A DNA stretch of 64,000 nucleotides from JACCYJ01 sp038198775 (GCA_038198775.1 JBBPZV010000038.1:124001-188000); one strand, 5' to 3'; positions 1-9,066 are shown, counted from the first letter of the stretch. Notes: generated from the sequence alone by a model not told the origin. A program made the numbers and translations.

Positions 1-312
1 GTATCGCAGCACCGCCGCCAACCCACGCCGCTCCTTGACGGTCGTCGCCTTCTTGGAGCCTCCCCCGTGTGCCCGGCGGCCCGCTCGCGTCACCCAGGCC
101 GCGGCTACGGCGAACCCGTTGAGGGCGCCGACCAGCAGGCCGACGACGACCGCAGTGGCCCCGGCGGCCAGGAACGCCCCCACGACGGAGCCGACCACGG
201 CGCCGATCCCGGTGGTGGCAGCGAACAGTGGCTTGCGCCCCCGCGCCCGGTTGCGGAACCGTCGCAGCCGCCCGGCCCAGGTCTGCCGGGCGCGCCGCTT
301 GGGCGCAGTCAC
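1..312 (-). CDS. Small membrane protein, N-terminal part (runs off the window)
   Basis: The reading frame begins with GTG overlapping the TGA stop of the upstream glycosyltransferase gene (GTGA overlap), so the two are probably translationally coupled. About 104 residues are visible. A basic stretch rich in Arg and Lys (about residues 4-30) is followed by two closely spaced Gly/Ala/Val-rich hydrophobic segments (about residues 31-75), and then another basic tail. This looks like a small membrane protein with a hairpin of two helices. I do not recognise the family. Its position suggests a role alongside the polysaccharide glycosyltransferase, which is inference only. The C-terminus lies beyond base 1. 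Confidence 0.55.
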   Translation of the reverse strand, partial: MTAPKRRARQTWAGRLRRFRNRARGRKPLFAATTGIGAVVGSVVGAFLAAGATAVVVGLLVGALNGFAVAAAWVTRAGRRAHGGGSKKATTVKERRGLAAVLRY

Positions 313-2765
313 CGCGCCGCCTCCACCAGGCGGCGCCGCGACCGCACGCCGGTGCGCCACAGGCCGCGGCCGGCCTCCACGAGCCCGGCCGCGAGCAGGA
401 CGAGGGCCACGGCCGGCTCGACCAGGGAGACCAGGCCGGCCACCGCCACGGCAGCGGTCGCCGGGCGCCAGCGCAGCCGGGGCCGAAGCCGGATCTGCAC
501 CCACCCGCTGGGGTGGTCACTGGTCAGCAGGTCGGCCGCGACGAAGAAGCCGCCGTAGAGGCGCGCGTCGAAGTCGTCCCAGCCGCTGCCGGAGGCGACC
601 CGGAAGCCGGCCGCCTGCAGGACGCTGACCACGGCCGCGGTGAGCTGCACCCGCGACCCCTCGTACGAGGTGATGAGCGTCTGCCTCCCGGTCGGGGTCA
701 GCGGCCCCGGCAGGCTCACCGGGCGGCCGGTGCGGCGGGCGACGGAACGGTGGCGCGCGCGTCCCCAGGTGCGGGCGATCGGCTGCAGCAGGTGCAGCAG
801 GGTCACGCCGGCCCGAAACCTCAGCGTCGACCCGGCCACCCGGCGCGGAGGGCGGACCCGGACGACGTCGGTCACCGCGAGCCCGAGCAACAAGACCGCG
901 CCGGTCAGCGCCGGGATGCCCAGGGTCGGGGAGATCAGGGCCAGCGGGGCGGTGAGGAGGAAGGCCGCCGCCAGCGGGATGCCGGCCTGGTGGACGACGT
1001 CGAGCAGATGGCCGCCGGCCTGGTAGACGGACTGGAATGCCGCGCCGCCGTACTGACCGCGATAGATCCGCTGCCGGGTCACCGTCGGTGCCGCGGCGTC
1101 GTAGATGAAGCCCCGCCAACGGGCGGTGCCCCAGGCGGTGAAACGGTCCGGGTGCCGGGCCTCGACGAGCGCCTCACTGCGGCCGTACCCCACCTGCTGG
1201 CGCAGGTAGGCGCGCAGACCCTCGCGGCGGTGGTGCCACACCAGCGCCGCGGGGTGGAAGCCGATCTCCCAGCCCCGCTCGAGCACCCGCCAGCACATGT
1301 CCACGTCGTCCCCGGCGGCGGTGTAGACCGGGTCGAAGCCGCCGGTGTCGATCAGCGTCTCCCGCCAGAACGCCATGTTGCAGCCGGGCACGTGCTCGGC
1401 CCGGTCGTCGGACACCAGCACGTGGACCGGCCCGCCCGGCGCCTGCGCGACGTAGCGGGCTCCCGGGGCGGCATCCGGCGGCGGGACGTTGGGGCCTCCG
1501 ACACCGCCCACCGTGGGACCGTCCAGCGCCAGCGCCAGGTAGTACGGCCACTCCGGGCTCGGGTAGGCGTCGCTGTCCAGGTACGCGACCAGGTCGCCGG
1601 AGGCCGCCTCCAGCCCGGCGTTGCGAGCCGCGGACAGCCCGACGTGGGGGATGCGCAGCAACCGGACCCGGTCGTGGCGGTCGGCGATTGCGGCGCTCGA
1701 GTCGGTGGACCCGTCGTCGACGACCAGGATCTCCAGCCGCGGGTAGTCCAGCGCGCAGGTTCGCTCCAGGCACTGGCCCAACGTCTGGGCCGCGTTGTAG
1801 GCGCAGATCACCACGGTGATCGACGGCCAGTCGAAGCCCAGGTCGGCGACCGTACGCCCGTTCCAGGCGGTCGCGACAGCCAGCGCTGGGCGGGGCGAGC
1901 GGTCGGCACGGGTGAGGCCGAAGTGCCATCCCTCGACCGCGGCGTCCCCCACCCACCACTCGTCGGTCCACGAGAACACGCACGTGCCCGCGGCACCGCG
2001 CTCGAGCGCGGTGCCCAGCTGCCAGTCGAGGACGTCGCACTGGCGCCGCTCCCCCGCCGGGTCGTCCCCGGCGTCGATCCCGACCTCGCCGAGGACCAGC
2101 GGGCGGTCCGCGGCCAGGTGCTGCAGGCGGGTGAGGTACTTGCGGTAGTCGCCGGGCCGCTCCAGGAAGACGTTGAAGGTGAGGAAGTCCAGGCAGTCCA
2201 GCGGCAAGTACTCCGTCGTCGGGTAGTTGCCGTAGGTGACCAGCCGATCCGCGTCCTCCTCGTGCACGACGTCGGCGAGCTCCTCGATGAGCCTTGTCAC
2301 CGCATCGGTCCCGAACCACCGCACCGCGTCCGCGGGTACCTCGTTGCCCAGGCACAGGCCGACGAGGGCGGGGCTGCCGGCGAACCGGCGGGCGACCCCG
2401 CGTACCGCCGCCTTGGCGTCGCGGACCATCCCGCGCCGCTCGCGCCGCGACGCGCCCACCAGATAGCGCCAGTCGGGATAGAAGACGTCACTGAGCAGCC
2501 GGATGTCGTAGTCGGCGGCGAGATCGACCAGGTCGTCCGGCGGGGGCGTGTAGGTGCGGGCGACCGTGAAGCCGGCCTGCCTCATGGCGGCGAAGTCCCG
2601 CTTGATGCGGTCCCGGTCGGGGAACCGGGCGTCGTCCCCGCGCGGCGAGAACGTGCCGTAGGTGACACCGCGGAACGCGAACCGGTCGGGGCCGAGGGCG
2701 AACTGCTTGCCGTCGACCCGGACGTGCCCGTTCACTCGACCGCCAATCCGCTCCGTCAGTCGCAA
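309..2765 (-). CDS. Glycoside hydrolase-like domain fused to a family 2 glycosyltransferase, membrane-associated
   Basis: This 818-residue protein has two enzyme-like parts. Residues ~10-310 resemble a TIM-barrel glycosidase of clan GH-A type: GNEVP (candidate acid/base Glu) and LGEVGID (candidate nucleophile Glu) sit in the expected order. From ~314 a GT2 domain follows, with VVICAYN, VVDDGSTD, the DxD-type motif YLDSDAYP, and GDDVDMCWR near the acceptor site. C-terminal hydrophobic segments (about 620-650, and a pair near the end) suggest membrane association. The gene is divergent from the rhamnose operon, so assembly of a rhamnose-containing surface glycan is a reasonable inference. The frame opens at a TTG; a GTG at 2735 preceded by a GGCGG stretch is an equally plausible start. 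Confidence 0.75.
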   Translation of the reverse strand: MRLTERIGGRVNGHVRVDGKQFALGPDRFAFRGVTYGTFSPRGDDARFPDRDRIKRDFAAMRQAGFTVARTYTPPPDDLVDLAADYDIRLLSDVFYPDWRYLVGASRRERRGMVRDAKAAVRGVARRFAGSPALVGLCLGNEVPADAVRWFGTDAVTRLIEELADVVHEEDADRLVTYGNYPTTEYLPLDCLDFLTFNVFLERPGDYRKYLTRLQHLAADRPLVLGEVGIDAGDDPAGERRQCDVLDWQLGTALERGAAGTCVFSWTDEWWVGDAAVEGWHFGLTRADRSPRPALAVATAWNGRTVADLGFDWPSITVVICAYNAAQTLGQCLERTCALDYPRLEILVVDDGSTDSSAAIADRHDRVRLLRIPHVGLSAARNAGLEAASGDLVAYLDSDAYPSPEWPYYLALALDGPTVGGVGGPNVPPPDAAPGARYVAQAPGGPVHVLVSDDRAEHVPGCNMAFWRETLIDTGGFDPVYTAAGDDVDMCWRVLERGWEIGFHPAALVWHHRREGLRAYLRQQVGYGRSEALVEARHPDRFTAWGTARWRGFIYDAAAPTVTRQRIYRGQYGGAAFQSVYQAGGHLLDVVHQAGIPLAAAFLLTAPLALISPTLGIPALTGAVLLLGLAVTDVVRVRPPRRVAGSTLRFRAGVTLLHLLQPIARTWGRARHRSVARRTGRPVSLPGPLTPTGRQTLITSYEGSRVQLTAAVVSVLQAAGFRVASGSGWDDFDARLYGGFFVAADLLTSDHPSGWVQIRLRPRLRWRPATAAVAVAGLVSLVEPAVALVLLAAGLVEAGRGLWRTGVRSRRRLVEAAR

Positions 2766-2848
2766 ACCTGCCCTAGCCTAAGTGCCTCCCAACTGGGAGG
2801 GCAGGCGAATCCGCCGGTTCCACCAGGACGGACCTAGGGGCACTCGGC

Positions 2849-3844
2849 ATGAAATTGCTGGTAACTGGCGGGGCCGGTTTCATCGGTGCGAACTTTGTCC
2901 ACTACACGCTCGAGCGCCGGCCAGGGCACCAGATCACCGTCTATGACGCGCTGACGTACGCCGGAAACCGGGAGAGCCTGGCCGCTGTGGAGCGCGACAT
3001 CTCGTTCGTCCAGGGCACCATCACCGACGGCGTGGTGCTCGACTCACTGGTGGCGCAGGCCGACGTCGTCGTCAACTTCGCGGCCGAGACCCACAACGAC
3101 AACTCGCTGACGGAGCCGTCGCCGTTCGTCGAGACCAACGTGGTGGGGACGTTTCGGGTGCTGGAGGCGGTGCGGCGGCACGGCAAGCGGTTGCACCACA
3201 TCTCGACCGACGAGGTGTTCGGGGACCTGGAGCTGACCAGCCCCGACCGCTTCACCGAGGACAGCCCCTATCGCCCGTCGAGCCCGTACTCCGCGAGCAA
3301 GGCGAGCGCGGACCTGCTGGTGCGGGCGTGGATCCGCTCGTACGGCATCCGCGCGACGGTGTCCGGCTGCTCCAACAACTACGGGCCGTTCCAGCACATC
3401 GAGAAGTTCATCCCTCGCACGATCACCAACGTGTTGTCCGGGGTGCCGCCGAGCCTCTACGGAGACGGGCGCAACGTGCGGGACTGGATCCACGTCGAGG
3501 ACCACTGCGCGGCGATCTGGACCATCCTCGAGCGGGGGCGGCCCGGGGAGACGTACCTGGTGGGCGCCGGTGGGGAGGCGGACAACGCGACCGTGATGGC
3601 GCTGATCCTCGAGCTCATGGGCAAGCCGCCGGACTGGCGCCGCCACGTGGTGGATCGCGCCGGACACGACCTGCGCTACACCATCGACGCCAGCAAGCTG
3701 CGCAGCGAGCTGGGCTGGACGCCGGCGTACCGCTCGTTTCGCGACGGGCTCGCCGCCACCATCTCCTGGTACGAGAGCCACGCCTCCTGGTGGCGGCCGT
3801 TCAAGCAGGACGTCGAAGCCAGGTATGCGGTGCAGGGACAGTGA
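2849..3844 (+). CDS. rfbB: dTDP-glucose 4,6-dehydratase
   Basis: This 331-residue short-chain dehydrogenase/reductase removes water from dTDP-glucose to give dTDP-4-keto-6-deoxyglucose, the second step of dTDP-L-rhamnose synthesis. The Rossmann motif GGAGFIG is at residues 7-13, the STDEVFGDL segment carries the catalytic Asp-Glu pair, and YSASKAS holds the YxxxK catalytic pair. The length is normal for the family. It is the first gene of a tightly packed operon (rfbB-rfbC-rfbD-rfbA, 1- to 4-base overlaps). An AGGGGC stretch upstream of the ATG can serve as ribosome binding site. The cytosolic product feeds rhamnosyltransferases that build cell-wall or surface glycans. Confidence 0.93.
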   Translation: MKLLVTGGAGFIGANFVHYTLERRPGHQITVYDALTYAGNRESLAAVERDISFVQGTITDGVVLDSLVAQADVVVNFAAETHNDNSLTEPSPFVETNVVGTFRVLEAVRRHGKRLHHISTDEVFGDLELTSPDRFTEDSPYRPSSPYSASKASADLLVRAWIRSYGIRATVSGCSNNYGPFQHIEKFIPRTITNVLSGVPPSLYGDGRNVRDWIHVEDHCAAIWTILERGRPGETYLVGAGGEADNATVMALILELMGKPPDWRRHVVDRAGHDLRYTIDASKLRSELGWTPAYRSFRDGLAATISWYESHASWWRPFKQDVEARYAVQGQ

Positions 3845-4395
3845 TGGGCGGAGCGTCGGTCACCGAGACCGAGATCGCCGGGGTGTTGGCGGTCGACCTC
3901 GCCGTCCACCGCGACGACCGTGGCTGGTTCAAGGAGAACTACCACCAAGACCTGCTGACCGCGCACGGCGTCGGCGGCTTTGCCGTGGTGCAGAGCAACG
4001 TCAGCTTCAACGCCACTGCCGGGGTCCTGCGCGGGATCCACGCCGAGCCCTGGGAGAAGTACGTGTCCGTCGCCTCCGGGCGGGTGTTCGCCGCGGTCGT
4101 GGACCTGCGGGCGGGCGACGCTTTCGGCCGGGTGGAGACCTTCGAGCTGTCCCCGGACAAGGCGCTGTTCATCCCGCGCGGCTGCGGCAACGCCTTCCAG
4201 ACGCTGGAGCCGCAGGTCGTCTACACCTACCTGGTCAACGCTCGATGGTCGGCGTCGACCCGGTACACCGGGGTCGACCCCTTCGACCCGGACCTGGCGA
4301 TCCGGTGGCCGATAGCGGCGTCCGACGCCGTGCTCTCGGACAAGGACGCCGCCCTGCCCCCGCTCCGCGAGGTGGCCGCGGCGGGAACGGGATGA
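3844..4395 (+). CDS. rfbC: dTDP-4-dehydrorhamnose 3,5-epimerase
   Basis: This 183-residue cupin-fold epimerase inverts C3 and C5 of dTDP-4-keto-6-deoxyglucose. The segment LRGIHAEPWEKYVSV contains the family's catalytic-base His and the following Lys. FIPRGCGNAFQTLE and YTYLV match the second half of the active-site jelly roll. The ATG overlaps the last base of the rfbB stop; a GTG immediately before it (3841) would add one residue. The sequence departs from the classic RmlC consensus around the first His (IHAEPW rather than LHFQ-type), as in the actinobacterial subgroup. A specificity for another 4-keto sugar cannot be excluded, but the operon context favours rhamnose. Confidence 0.87.
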   Translation: MGGASVTETEIAGVLAVDLAVHRDDRGWFKENYHQDLLTAHGVGGFAVVQSNVSFNATAGVLRGIHAEPWEKYVSVASGRVFAAVVDLRAGDAFGRVETFELSPDKALFIPRGCGNAFQTLEPQVVYTYLVNARWSASTRYTGVDPFDPDLAIRWPIAASDAVLSDKDAALPPLREVAAAGTG

Positions 4396-5237
4396 GAGCG
4401 GCGATCCTGGGTGCCGACGGCCAGCTCGGGCGCGCGCTGGCGGAGCGCTTCGGCGCCGCCACGCCGCTCCGGCGGGCGGACCTCGACATCAGTGACCCGG
4501 CGGCGGTGCAGGCCTTTGCCTGGGACGGCTTCGACACCGTGCTCAACGCCGCGGCGTACACCCGCGTCGACGAGGCCGAGACCCCGGCCGGCCGCCGGCT
4601 GGCGTGGCGGGCCAACGCGGAGGGGCCGCGCAACCTGGCGCGGGCAGCGCTCGAGCACGAGCTGACGTTGGTGCACGTCTCGACCGACTACGTCTTCGAT
4701 GGGACCGCCGCGGCACACCGCGAGACCGAGGAGATGTCGCCGCTCGGGGTGTACGGGCAGTCCAAGGCGGCCGGTGACCTTGCCGTGGCGCTCGCGCCGC
4801 GCCACTACGTGCTCCGGGTGTCGTGGCTTGTGGGTGACGGGGCCAACTTCGTCCGCAGCATGTCGCAGCGGGCCCGGCAGGGGGCGCCGGCCTCGATCGT
4901 CGGGGACCAGGTGGGTCGGCTGACGTTCACCGCCCAGGCGGTCGCGGCGATCGGGCTGCTGCTGTCGGCCCGCGCGGACTTCGGCACGTACCACTGCAGC
5001 AACGACGGGGACGCCGTCTCCTGGGCCGAGATCGCCCGGGCCGTCTACGCCGCGCGTGGCCGCTCCCCCGACCTGGTGACCGAGGTCGACACCGCCGACT
5101 ACCAGCGGACGCGGCCCGGATCGGCGCCGCGACCGCGTAGCAGCGTGCTCGACCTTGCCAAGATCCGGGGGGTCGGCCTGAAGCCGGCGGACTGGCGGTC
5201 GGAGCTGACCGGATACCTGCGGCGGGAGGGCTCGTGA
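4392..5237 (+). CDS. rfbD: dTDP-4-dehydrorhamnose reductase
   Basis: This 281-residue NAD(P)H-dependent reductase performs the last step of dTDP-L-rhamnose synthesis. It shows the N-terminal nucleotide-binding motif GADGQLG, the conserved NAAAYTRVDEAE segment, STDYVFDG, and YGQSKAAGD with the YxxxK catalytic pair. The ATG overlaps the rfbC stop (ATGA), which supports this start over the longer open frame that extends upstream. Its 3' end overlaps rfbA in the same way. Normal family length and no visible damage. Confidence 0.92.
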   Translation: MRAAILGADGQLGRALAERFGAATPLRRADLDISDPAAVQAFAWDGFDTVLNAAAYTRVDEAETPAGRRLAWRANAEGPRNLARAALEHELTLVHVSTDYVFDGTAAAHRETEEMSPLGVYGQSKAAGDLAVALAPRHYVLRVSWLVGDGANFVRSMSQRARQGAPASIVGDQVGRLTFTAQAVAAIGLLLSARADFGTYHCSNDGDAVSWAEIARAVYAARGRSPDLVTEVDTADYQRTRPGSAPRPRSSVLDLAKIRGVGLKPADWRSELTGYLRREGS

Positions 5238-6118
5238 AGGGGATCGTGCTGGCCGGCGGGACGGGCACCCGCCTCTACCCGTTGACCCAGGCCGTCTCCA
5301 AGCAGGTCATCCCGGTCTACGACAAGCCGATGATCTACTACCCGCTGTCGACGCTCATGCTGGCCGGGATCCGCGAGATCCTGATCATCACGACGCCGCG
5401 GGACCAAGACCAGTTCCGGCGCCTCCTCGGGGACGGCTCGCAGCTGGGGTGCCGCTTCGCGTACGCGGTCCAGGACCAGCCCAACGGGCTCGCCGAGGCG
5501 TTCCTGATCGGTGCGGAGTTCATCGCCGCGGACAGCGTGGCGCTCGTCTTGGGAGACAACCTCTTCTACGGGAGCGCGCTCGGCCAGCAGCTGCAGCAGC
5601 ACGTCGACCCGGCGGGAGGGGTGATCTTCGCGTACCACGTCTCCGATCCCGAACGCTATGGCGTCGTCGAGTTTGACCGGTCCATGACGGCGACGCGGAT
5701 CGAGGAGAAGCCGGCCAACCCGCGCTCCAGCTTCGCCGTTCCGGGGCTGTACTTCTACAGCGCCGACGTCGTCGGCATCGCGCGGTCGCTGACGCCGAGC
5801 GCCCGCGGCGAGCTCGAGATCACCGACGTCAACAACACCTACCTGGCGTACGACCGGTTGAAGGTCGCGGTCCTCGACCGGGGCACCGCGTGGCTGGACA
5901 CCGGCACCTTCAACTCGCTGATGAACGCCTCCCAGTTCGTCCAGGTCATCGAGGAGCGGCAGGGTCTGAAGATCGGCTGCATCGAGCAGGTCGCGTGGGA
6001 ACAGGGCTTCATCACCGACTCCCAGCTCGCCGAGCTGGCGGTCCCGTTGCGCAGCAGCGGGTACGGCGCGTACCTGCAGGATCTGCTCGCGGGAGGCGCT
6101 TTTCGTCACACTCCGTGA
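5234..6118 (+). CDS. rfbA: Glucose-1-phosphate thymidylyltransferase
   Basis: This 294-residue nucleotidyltransferase condenses dTTP and glucose-1-phosphate to give dTDP-glucose, the entry step of the rhamnose pathway. The signature LAGGTGTRLYPLT near the N-terminus binds the nucleotide. YDKPMIYYPLSTLMLAG, GDNLFYG and EITDVNNTYL are the usual sugar- and metal-binding segments. The GTG start overlaps the rfbD stop (GTGA). It is last in the operon, unlike the common rfbBDAC order. The family is typically inhibited by dTDP-rhamnose; that is family knowledge rather than something visible here. Confidence 0.94.
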   Translation: MKGIVLAGGTGTRLYPLTQAVSKQVIPVYDKPMIYYPLSTLMLAGIREILIITTPRDQDQFRRLLGDGSQLGCRFAYAVQDQPNGLAEAFLIGAEFIAADSVALVLGDNLFYGSALGQQLQQHVDPAGGVIFAYHVSDPERYGVVEFDRSMTATRIEEKPANPRSSFAVPGLYFYSADVVGIARSLTPSARGELEITDVNNTYLAYDRLKVAVLDRGTAWLDTGTFNSLMNASQFVQVIEERQGLKIGCIEQVAWEQGFITDSQLAELAVPLRSSGYGAYLQDLLAGGAFRHTP

Positions 6119-6197
6119 AAAAGTCTTGACTCTCGATCGAGGGTTGCGGGGAAGCTGAGACGTTCCGCCCCGAGCGCTCCGGCCACTGTGCTAAAGA

Positions 6198-7514
6198 ATG
6201 CGCATGCTTATCTCGGTTCTCGGTACGGGGTATCTCGGTGCCACCCACGCAGCCTGCATGGCGACACTCGGTCACGAGGTGGTCGGCATCGATGCCGACC
6301 CCGACAAGGTGGCCATGCTGCGGAGCGGGACGGCTCCCTTTTTCGAGCCCGGATTGGACGAGCTGATCCGGGAGGGGCTCGCCAGTGGCCGGCTGCGGTT
6401 CGACACCCGCTACGAGCTGGCGGCCGACGCGGACCTGCACTTCATCTGCGTGGGTACGCCGCAGGTCTTCGACGGTTACGCGGCTGACCTCACGTACGTC
6501 TGGGCCACGGTCGGCGCGCTGGCACCGCTGCTGACCCGCCCCTGCGTCGTCGTCGGCAAGTCCACCGTCCCGGTGGGGACAGCCGCCCAGCTGCGTACGC
6601 TGCTCCAGCGCACCGCCCCGGTCGGAGCCGACGCCGAGGTCGCCTGGAACCCCGAGTTCTTGCGCGAGAGCCACGCGGTCGAGGACTCGCTGCGCCCGGA
6701 CCGGCTGGTGTTCGGCGTGGATAACGCCCGCGCCGAGGCCGCGCTGCGCGACGTGTACAAGCCGCTGCTCAGCGACGGCGTTCCGGTGGTGTGCACCGAC
6801 CTGGCCACGGCGGAGCTGGGCAAGGTGGCCGCCAACGCGATGCTCGCCACCCGGCTGTCGCTGATGAACGCGCTTGGCGAGATCTGCGAGGCGGCCGGTG
6901 CCAACGTCGGTGACCTCGCCACCGTCCTCGGGCTCGACCCCCGGATCGGGTCCTCCTTCCTCTCCCCCGGTGTGGGCTTCGGCGGCAGCTGCCTGCCCAA
7001 GGACACCCGGGCGTTGATGGCCAGGGCCGAGGAACTGGGCGTCGGGCACGCGGTCGAGCTGCTGCGCGAGGTGGACCGGGTCAACCTGCGCCGGCGCGCC
7101 AAGGCGGTCGAGCTGACCCTCGAAACGTTGGCTGGGGACCCGCGCGGGCGGCGTGTCGCGGTGCTCGGCGCCGCCTTCAAACCCGGCTCGGACGACGTGC
7201 GCGACTCCCCCGCGCTGGACGTCGCCGCCGCGCTGAGCCAGCACGGCGTCGACGTCACGGTCGTGGATCCGGCGGCGGTGCACAACGCCCGCCGGGCGCA
7301 CCCCGAGCTCTCGTACTCCGACGACGTCATGGTGGGCTGTGCGGCCGCCGAGGTGGTCCTGCTCCTGACCGAGTGGCCGGAGTTCGCCGGCACCGACCCG
7401 GTGACGCTGGCGCAGGTCGTGGGCCGGCGGCAGGTCATCGACGGCCGGCTGGCGCTGGACCGGGCCCGCTGGGAGACCGCTGGCTGGGCGTACCGGGCAC
7501 TCGGCATAGCCTAA
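6198..7514 (+). CDS. ugd: UDP-glucose/GDP-mannose dehydrogenase family protein, probably UDP-glucose 6-dehydrogenase
   Basis: This 438-residue enzyme oxidises a nucleotide sugar (probably UDP-glucose to UDP-glucuronate) in two NAD-dependent steps. Visible features are the N-terminal Rossmann motif GTGYLG, VGTPQ, the STVPVGT segment, WNPEFLRE, and FGGSCLPKDTRAL containing the catalytic Cys. A second Rossmann half follows (VAVLGAAFKPGSDDVRDSP). The length is typical. A 79-base gap separates it from rfbA, so it may have its own promoter: a TTGACT hexamer is at 6126-6131 but no good -10 at standard spacing. An in-frame ATG two codons downstream is an alternative start. Context points to uronic-acid-containing surface polysaccharide. 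Confidence 0.9.
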   Translation: MRMLISVLGTGYLGATHAACMATLGHEVVGIDADPDKVAMLRSGTAPFFEPGLDELIREGLASGRLRFDTRYELAADADLHFICVGTPQVFDGYAADLTYVWATVGALAPLLTRPCVVVGKSTVPVGTAAQLRTLLQRTAPVGADAEVAWNPEFLRESHAVEDSLRPDRLVFGVDNARAEAALRDVYKPLLSDGVPVVCTDLATAELGKVAANAMLATRLSLMNALGEICEAAGANVGDLATVLGLDPRIGSSFLSPGVGFGGSCLPKDTRALMARAEELGVGHAVELLREVDRVNLRRRAKAVELTLETLAGDPRGRRVAVLGAAFKPGSDDVRDSPALDVAAALSQHGVDVTVVDPAAVHNARRAHPELSYSDDVMVGCAAAEVVLLLTEWPEFAGTDPVTLAQVVGRRQVIDGRLALDRARWETAGWAYRALGIA

Positions 7515-7684
7515 GCACCGCCGGGCGCGGGCGACGCCGCGTGGCCCACCTCCACGACACTAGCCCCCGGCCGCAGCCCCGCCGCCGCACGCGCCGCGCG
7601 GCACCTGCGCCCCCGCGACAACCGCGCCAGCGGCACGCCTCCGTGGCGCGCCAGCGGCACGCTCCCTCCACTTCCCACGGCTAA

Positions 7685-7748
7685 GCGTCACTTCCCATGG
7701 ACTGCAGCCCATGGGAAGTGACGCGATACCAGGTGAACATGGGATCGC
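7685..7748. repeat. Dispersed palindromic element, copy A (short form)
   Basis: A perfect 16-bp inverted repeat (arms 7685-7700 and 7709-7724, 8-base loop, cores ACTTCCCATGG / CCATGGGAAGT) is followed by ACCAGGTGAACATGGGATCGC. Both parts match the element at 47741-47823 and, reversed, the one at 60857-60943, but the middle portion is shorter. It lies between the convergent 3' ends of ugd and the FAD oxidoreductase gene. The rest of the 7515-7803 gap shows no supportable gene. Confidence 0.75.
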
Positions 7749-7803
7749 CCAGCCCCACGTCGCTCCCAAGCCCACGCCTCGAGGCACCCCGACGGCTCAG
7801 CCA

Positions 7804-9027
7804 TCAGTCCGCCCCCACCAGCTCGGGGAACGGCAGCGCGATCGGGTCCGGCGCCAACCGGCTGCGACCGTGCTCGTCGAAACGGTCCGGGCCCAGGTCC
7901 GTGACGTCGACCACGTCGGAGCGACCGTGCAGTGCCAGGTCGGCGGCAGCCCGCGCGACACCTGGCCCCCACATCATTCCGTGCCCGCCCGCGGCGGCGA
8001 CGACCGTGCCGGCCACCGGCCCGTCTAAACCGGGCAGCGGGCCCAGGATCGGCAGGTGGTCGGGGGTGAAGTCGATGGTGGCCGCCCACACCCGGCGCAA
8101 CCCGAGCTCCTTCGTCACCGGCACCAGCCGGGCCACCCGCTCGGCCATCACGCAGTGGTACTCCCAGTCGAACTCGACCGCCTCGCCGGGAGCCTCCGCC
8201 GGGTTGCTCATCCCCCACATCAGGCCACCCTCCTCGGGGCGCCAGTAGATCCCCGACGCCACGTCGAACACCATCGGCAGCCGCTCCGGGACGAGCTCCG
8301 CGGAGGGCTGGGTGACCACCACCTGGTGCCTGACCCCGCCCGCGGGTAGCCGCGCGCCCGCGGCCACGCCCACCGCTGCAAGCGACGGCCCGCCGGTCAG
8401 GACCACCCGCTCGGTGGCGATGTCACCGGCGTCGGTCCGCACCCCGACCACCCGGTCGCCGCGGCGTTGCAGTCCTTCGAATCGGGTGCGCTCGGCGACG
8501 ACGACGCCGGACGAGAACAGCGCCACCGTGTACGCCAGCACGTTGCGCTGCGGGTCGAGGTACCCGTCGCCGGGGGCGTACGAAGCACCCAGCGTCTGCC
8601 CCGGCGCCACCGCCGGGTTGGCCGCGTCGAACTCTTCCGGGGACACCCACTCGACCACCAGCCCCGACCTGCGTTGCATCGCGATCCGCTCGTGCGCCTG
8701 CCCCACCTGCTCGGGCGCGAAGCACGGCATGTAGTAGCCCTGCGCGACGAACCCGCTGTCCATCCCCAGCCGATCACGCTGGGAAGCGTAGAACTCCCGG
8801 CTGAACAGGCCCAGCCGCACGGCCGCCTCGGTTCCGCCCTGCGCCCGCACCATGCCGGCGGCGCGGCTGCTGGCGCCCTTGCCCAGCGTCTCCGCCTCCA
8901 GCAGCACGACCCGCTCGAGCCCGGCCTCGCGCAGGAACCAGGCCGTCCAGGCGCCGATCGTGCCGCCGCCGACGACGACGGCGTCCGCGGTGCGGGGCAG
9001 GATGGTCACGGCCCTCGACGCTGGCAT
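7804..9027 (-). CDS. FAD-dependent oxidoreductase of the DAO (sarcosine/glycine oxidase) family
   Basis: This 407-residue protein carries the N-terminal ADP-binding motif VVVGGGTIGAWTAWFL, followed by an acidic residue at the end of the second strand (VVLLEAE). The C-terminal GGHGMMWGPGVARAAADL is the second FAD-contact segment of D-amino-acid-oxidase-like enzymes. Family members oxidise secondary or tertiary amines such as sarcosine, dimethylglycine or proline; the substrate here cannot be told. The gene is divergent from an acyl-CoA dehydrogenase and shares a short regulatory region containing a palindrome. A GTG at 9009, preceded by GAGGG, is an alternative start six codons in and would be better supported by a ribosome site. 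Confidence 0.82.
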   Translation of the reverse strand: MPASRAVTILPRTADAVVVGGGTIGAWTAWFLREAGLERVVLLEAETLGKGASSRAAGMVRAQGGTEAAVRLGLFSREFYASQRDRLGMDSGFVAQGYYMPCFAPEQVGQAHERIAMQRRSGLVVEWVSPEEFDAANPAVAPGQTLGASYAPGDGYLDPQRNVLAYTVALFSSGVVVAERTRFEGLQRRGDRVVGVRTDAGDIATERVVLTGGPSLAAVGVAAGARLPAGGVRHQVVVTQPSAELVPERLPMVFDVASGIYWRPEEGGLMWGMSNPAEAPGEAVEFDWEYHCVMAERVARLVPVTKELGLRRVWAATIDFTPDHLPILGPLPGLDGPVAGTVVAAAGGHGMMWGPGVARAAADLALHGRSDVVDVTDLGPDRFDEHGRSRLAPDPIALPFPELVGAD

Positions 9028-9029
9028 AG

Positions 9030-9043
9030 ACTGAACGGTCAGT
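9030..9043. promoter_or_regulatory. Near-palindromic operator candidate between divergent genes
   Basis: ACTGAACGGTCAGT is a 14-base near-palindrome in which all pairs match except one pair either side of the central CG. It sits 3 bases upstream of the FAD oxidoreductase ATG and 24 bases upstream of the acyl-CoA dehydrogenase ATG. Its half-site (ACTGA/TCAGT around CG) resembles TetR/FadR-like sites that control acyl-CoA metabolism genes. No TetR-type gene is adjacent, so the regulator must lie elsewhere. Confidence 0.45.
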
Positions 9044-9066
9044 CAAGACCGCCGGACGGAGCCCGC

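Noticed and set aside
228..2837. 869-codon open frame on the plus strand
   Set aside because: It lies antisense to the glycosidase-glycosyltransferase gene, whose motifs are clear. The plus-strand product is low-complexity Arg/Gly/Pro-rich, typical of a GC-rich shadow frame.
6119..6197. Rho-independent terminator or full promoter between rfbA and ugd
   Set aside because: TTGACT is present, but no -10 at 16-18 bases and no stable hairpin could be found.
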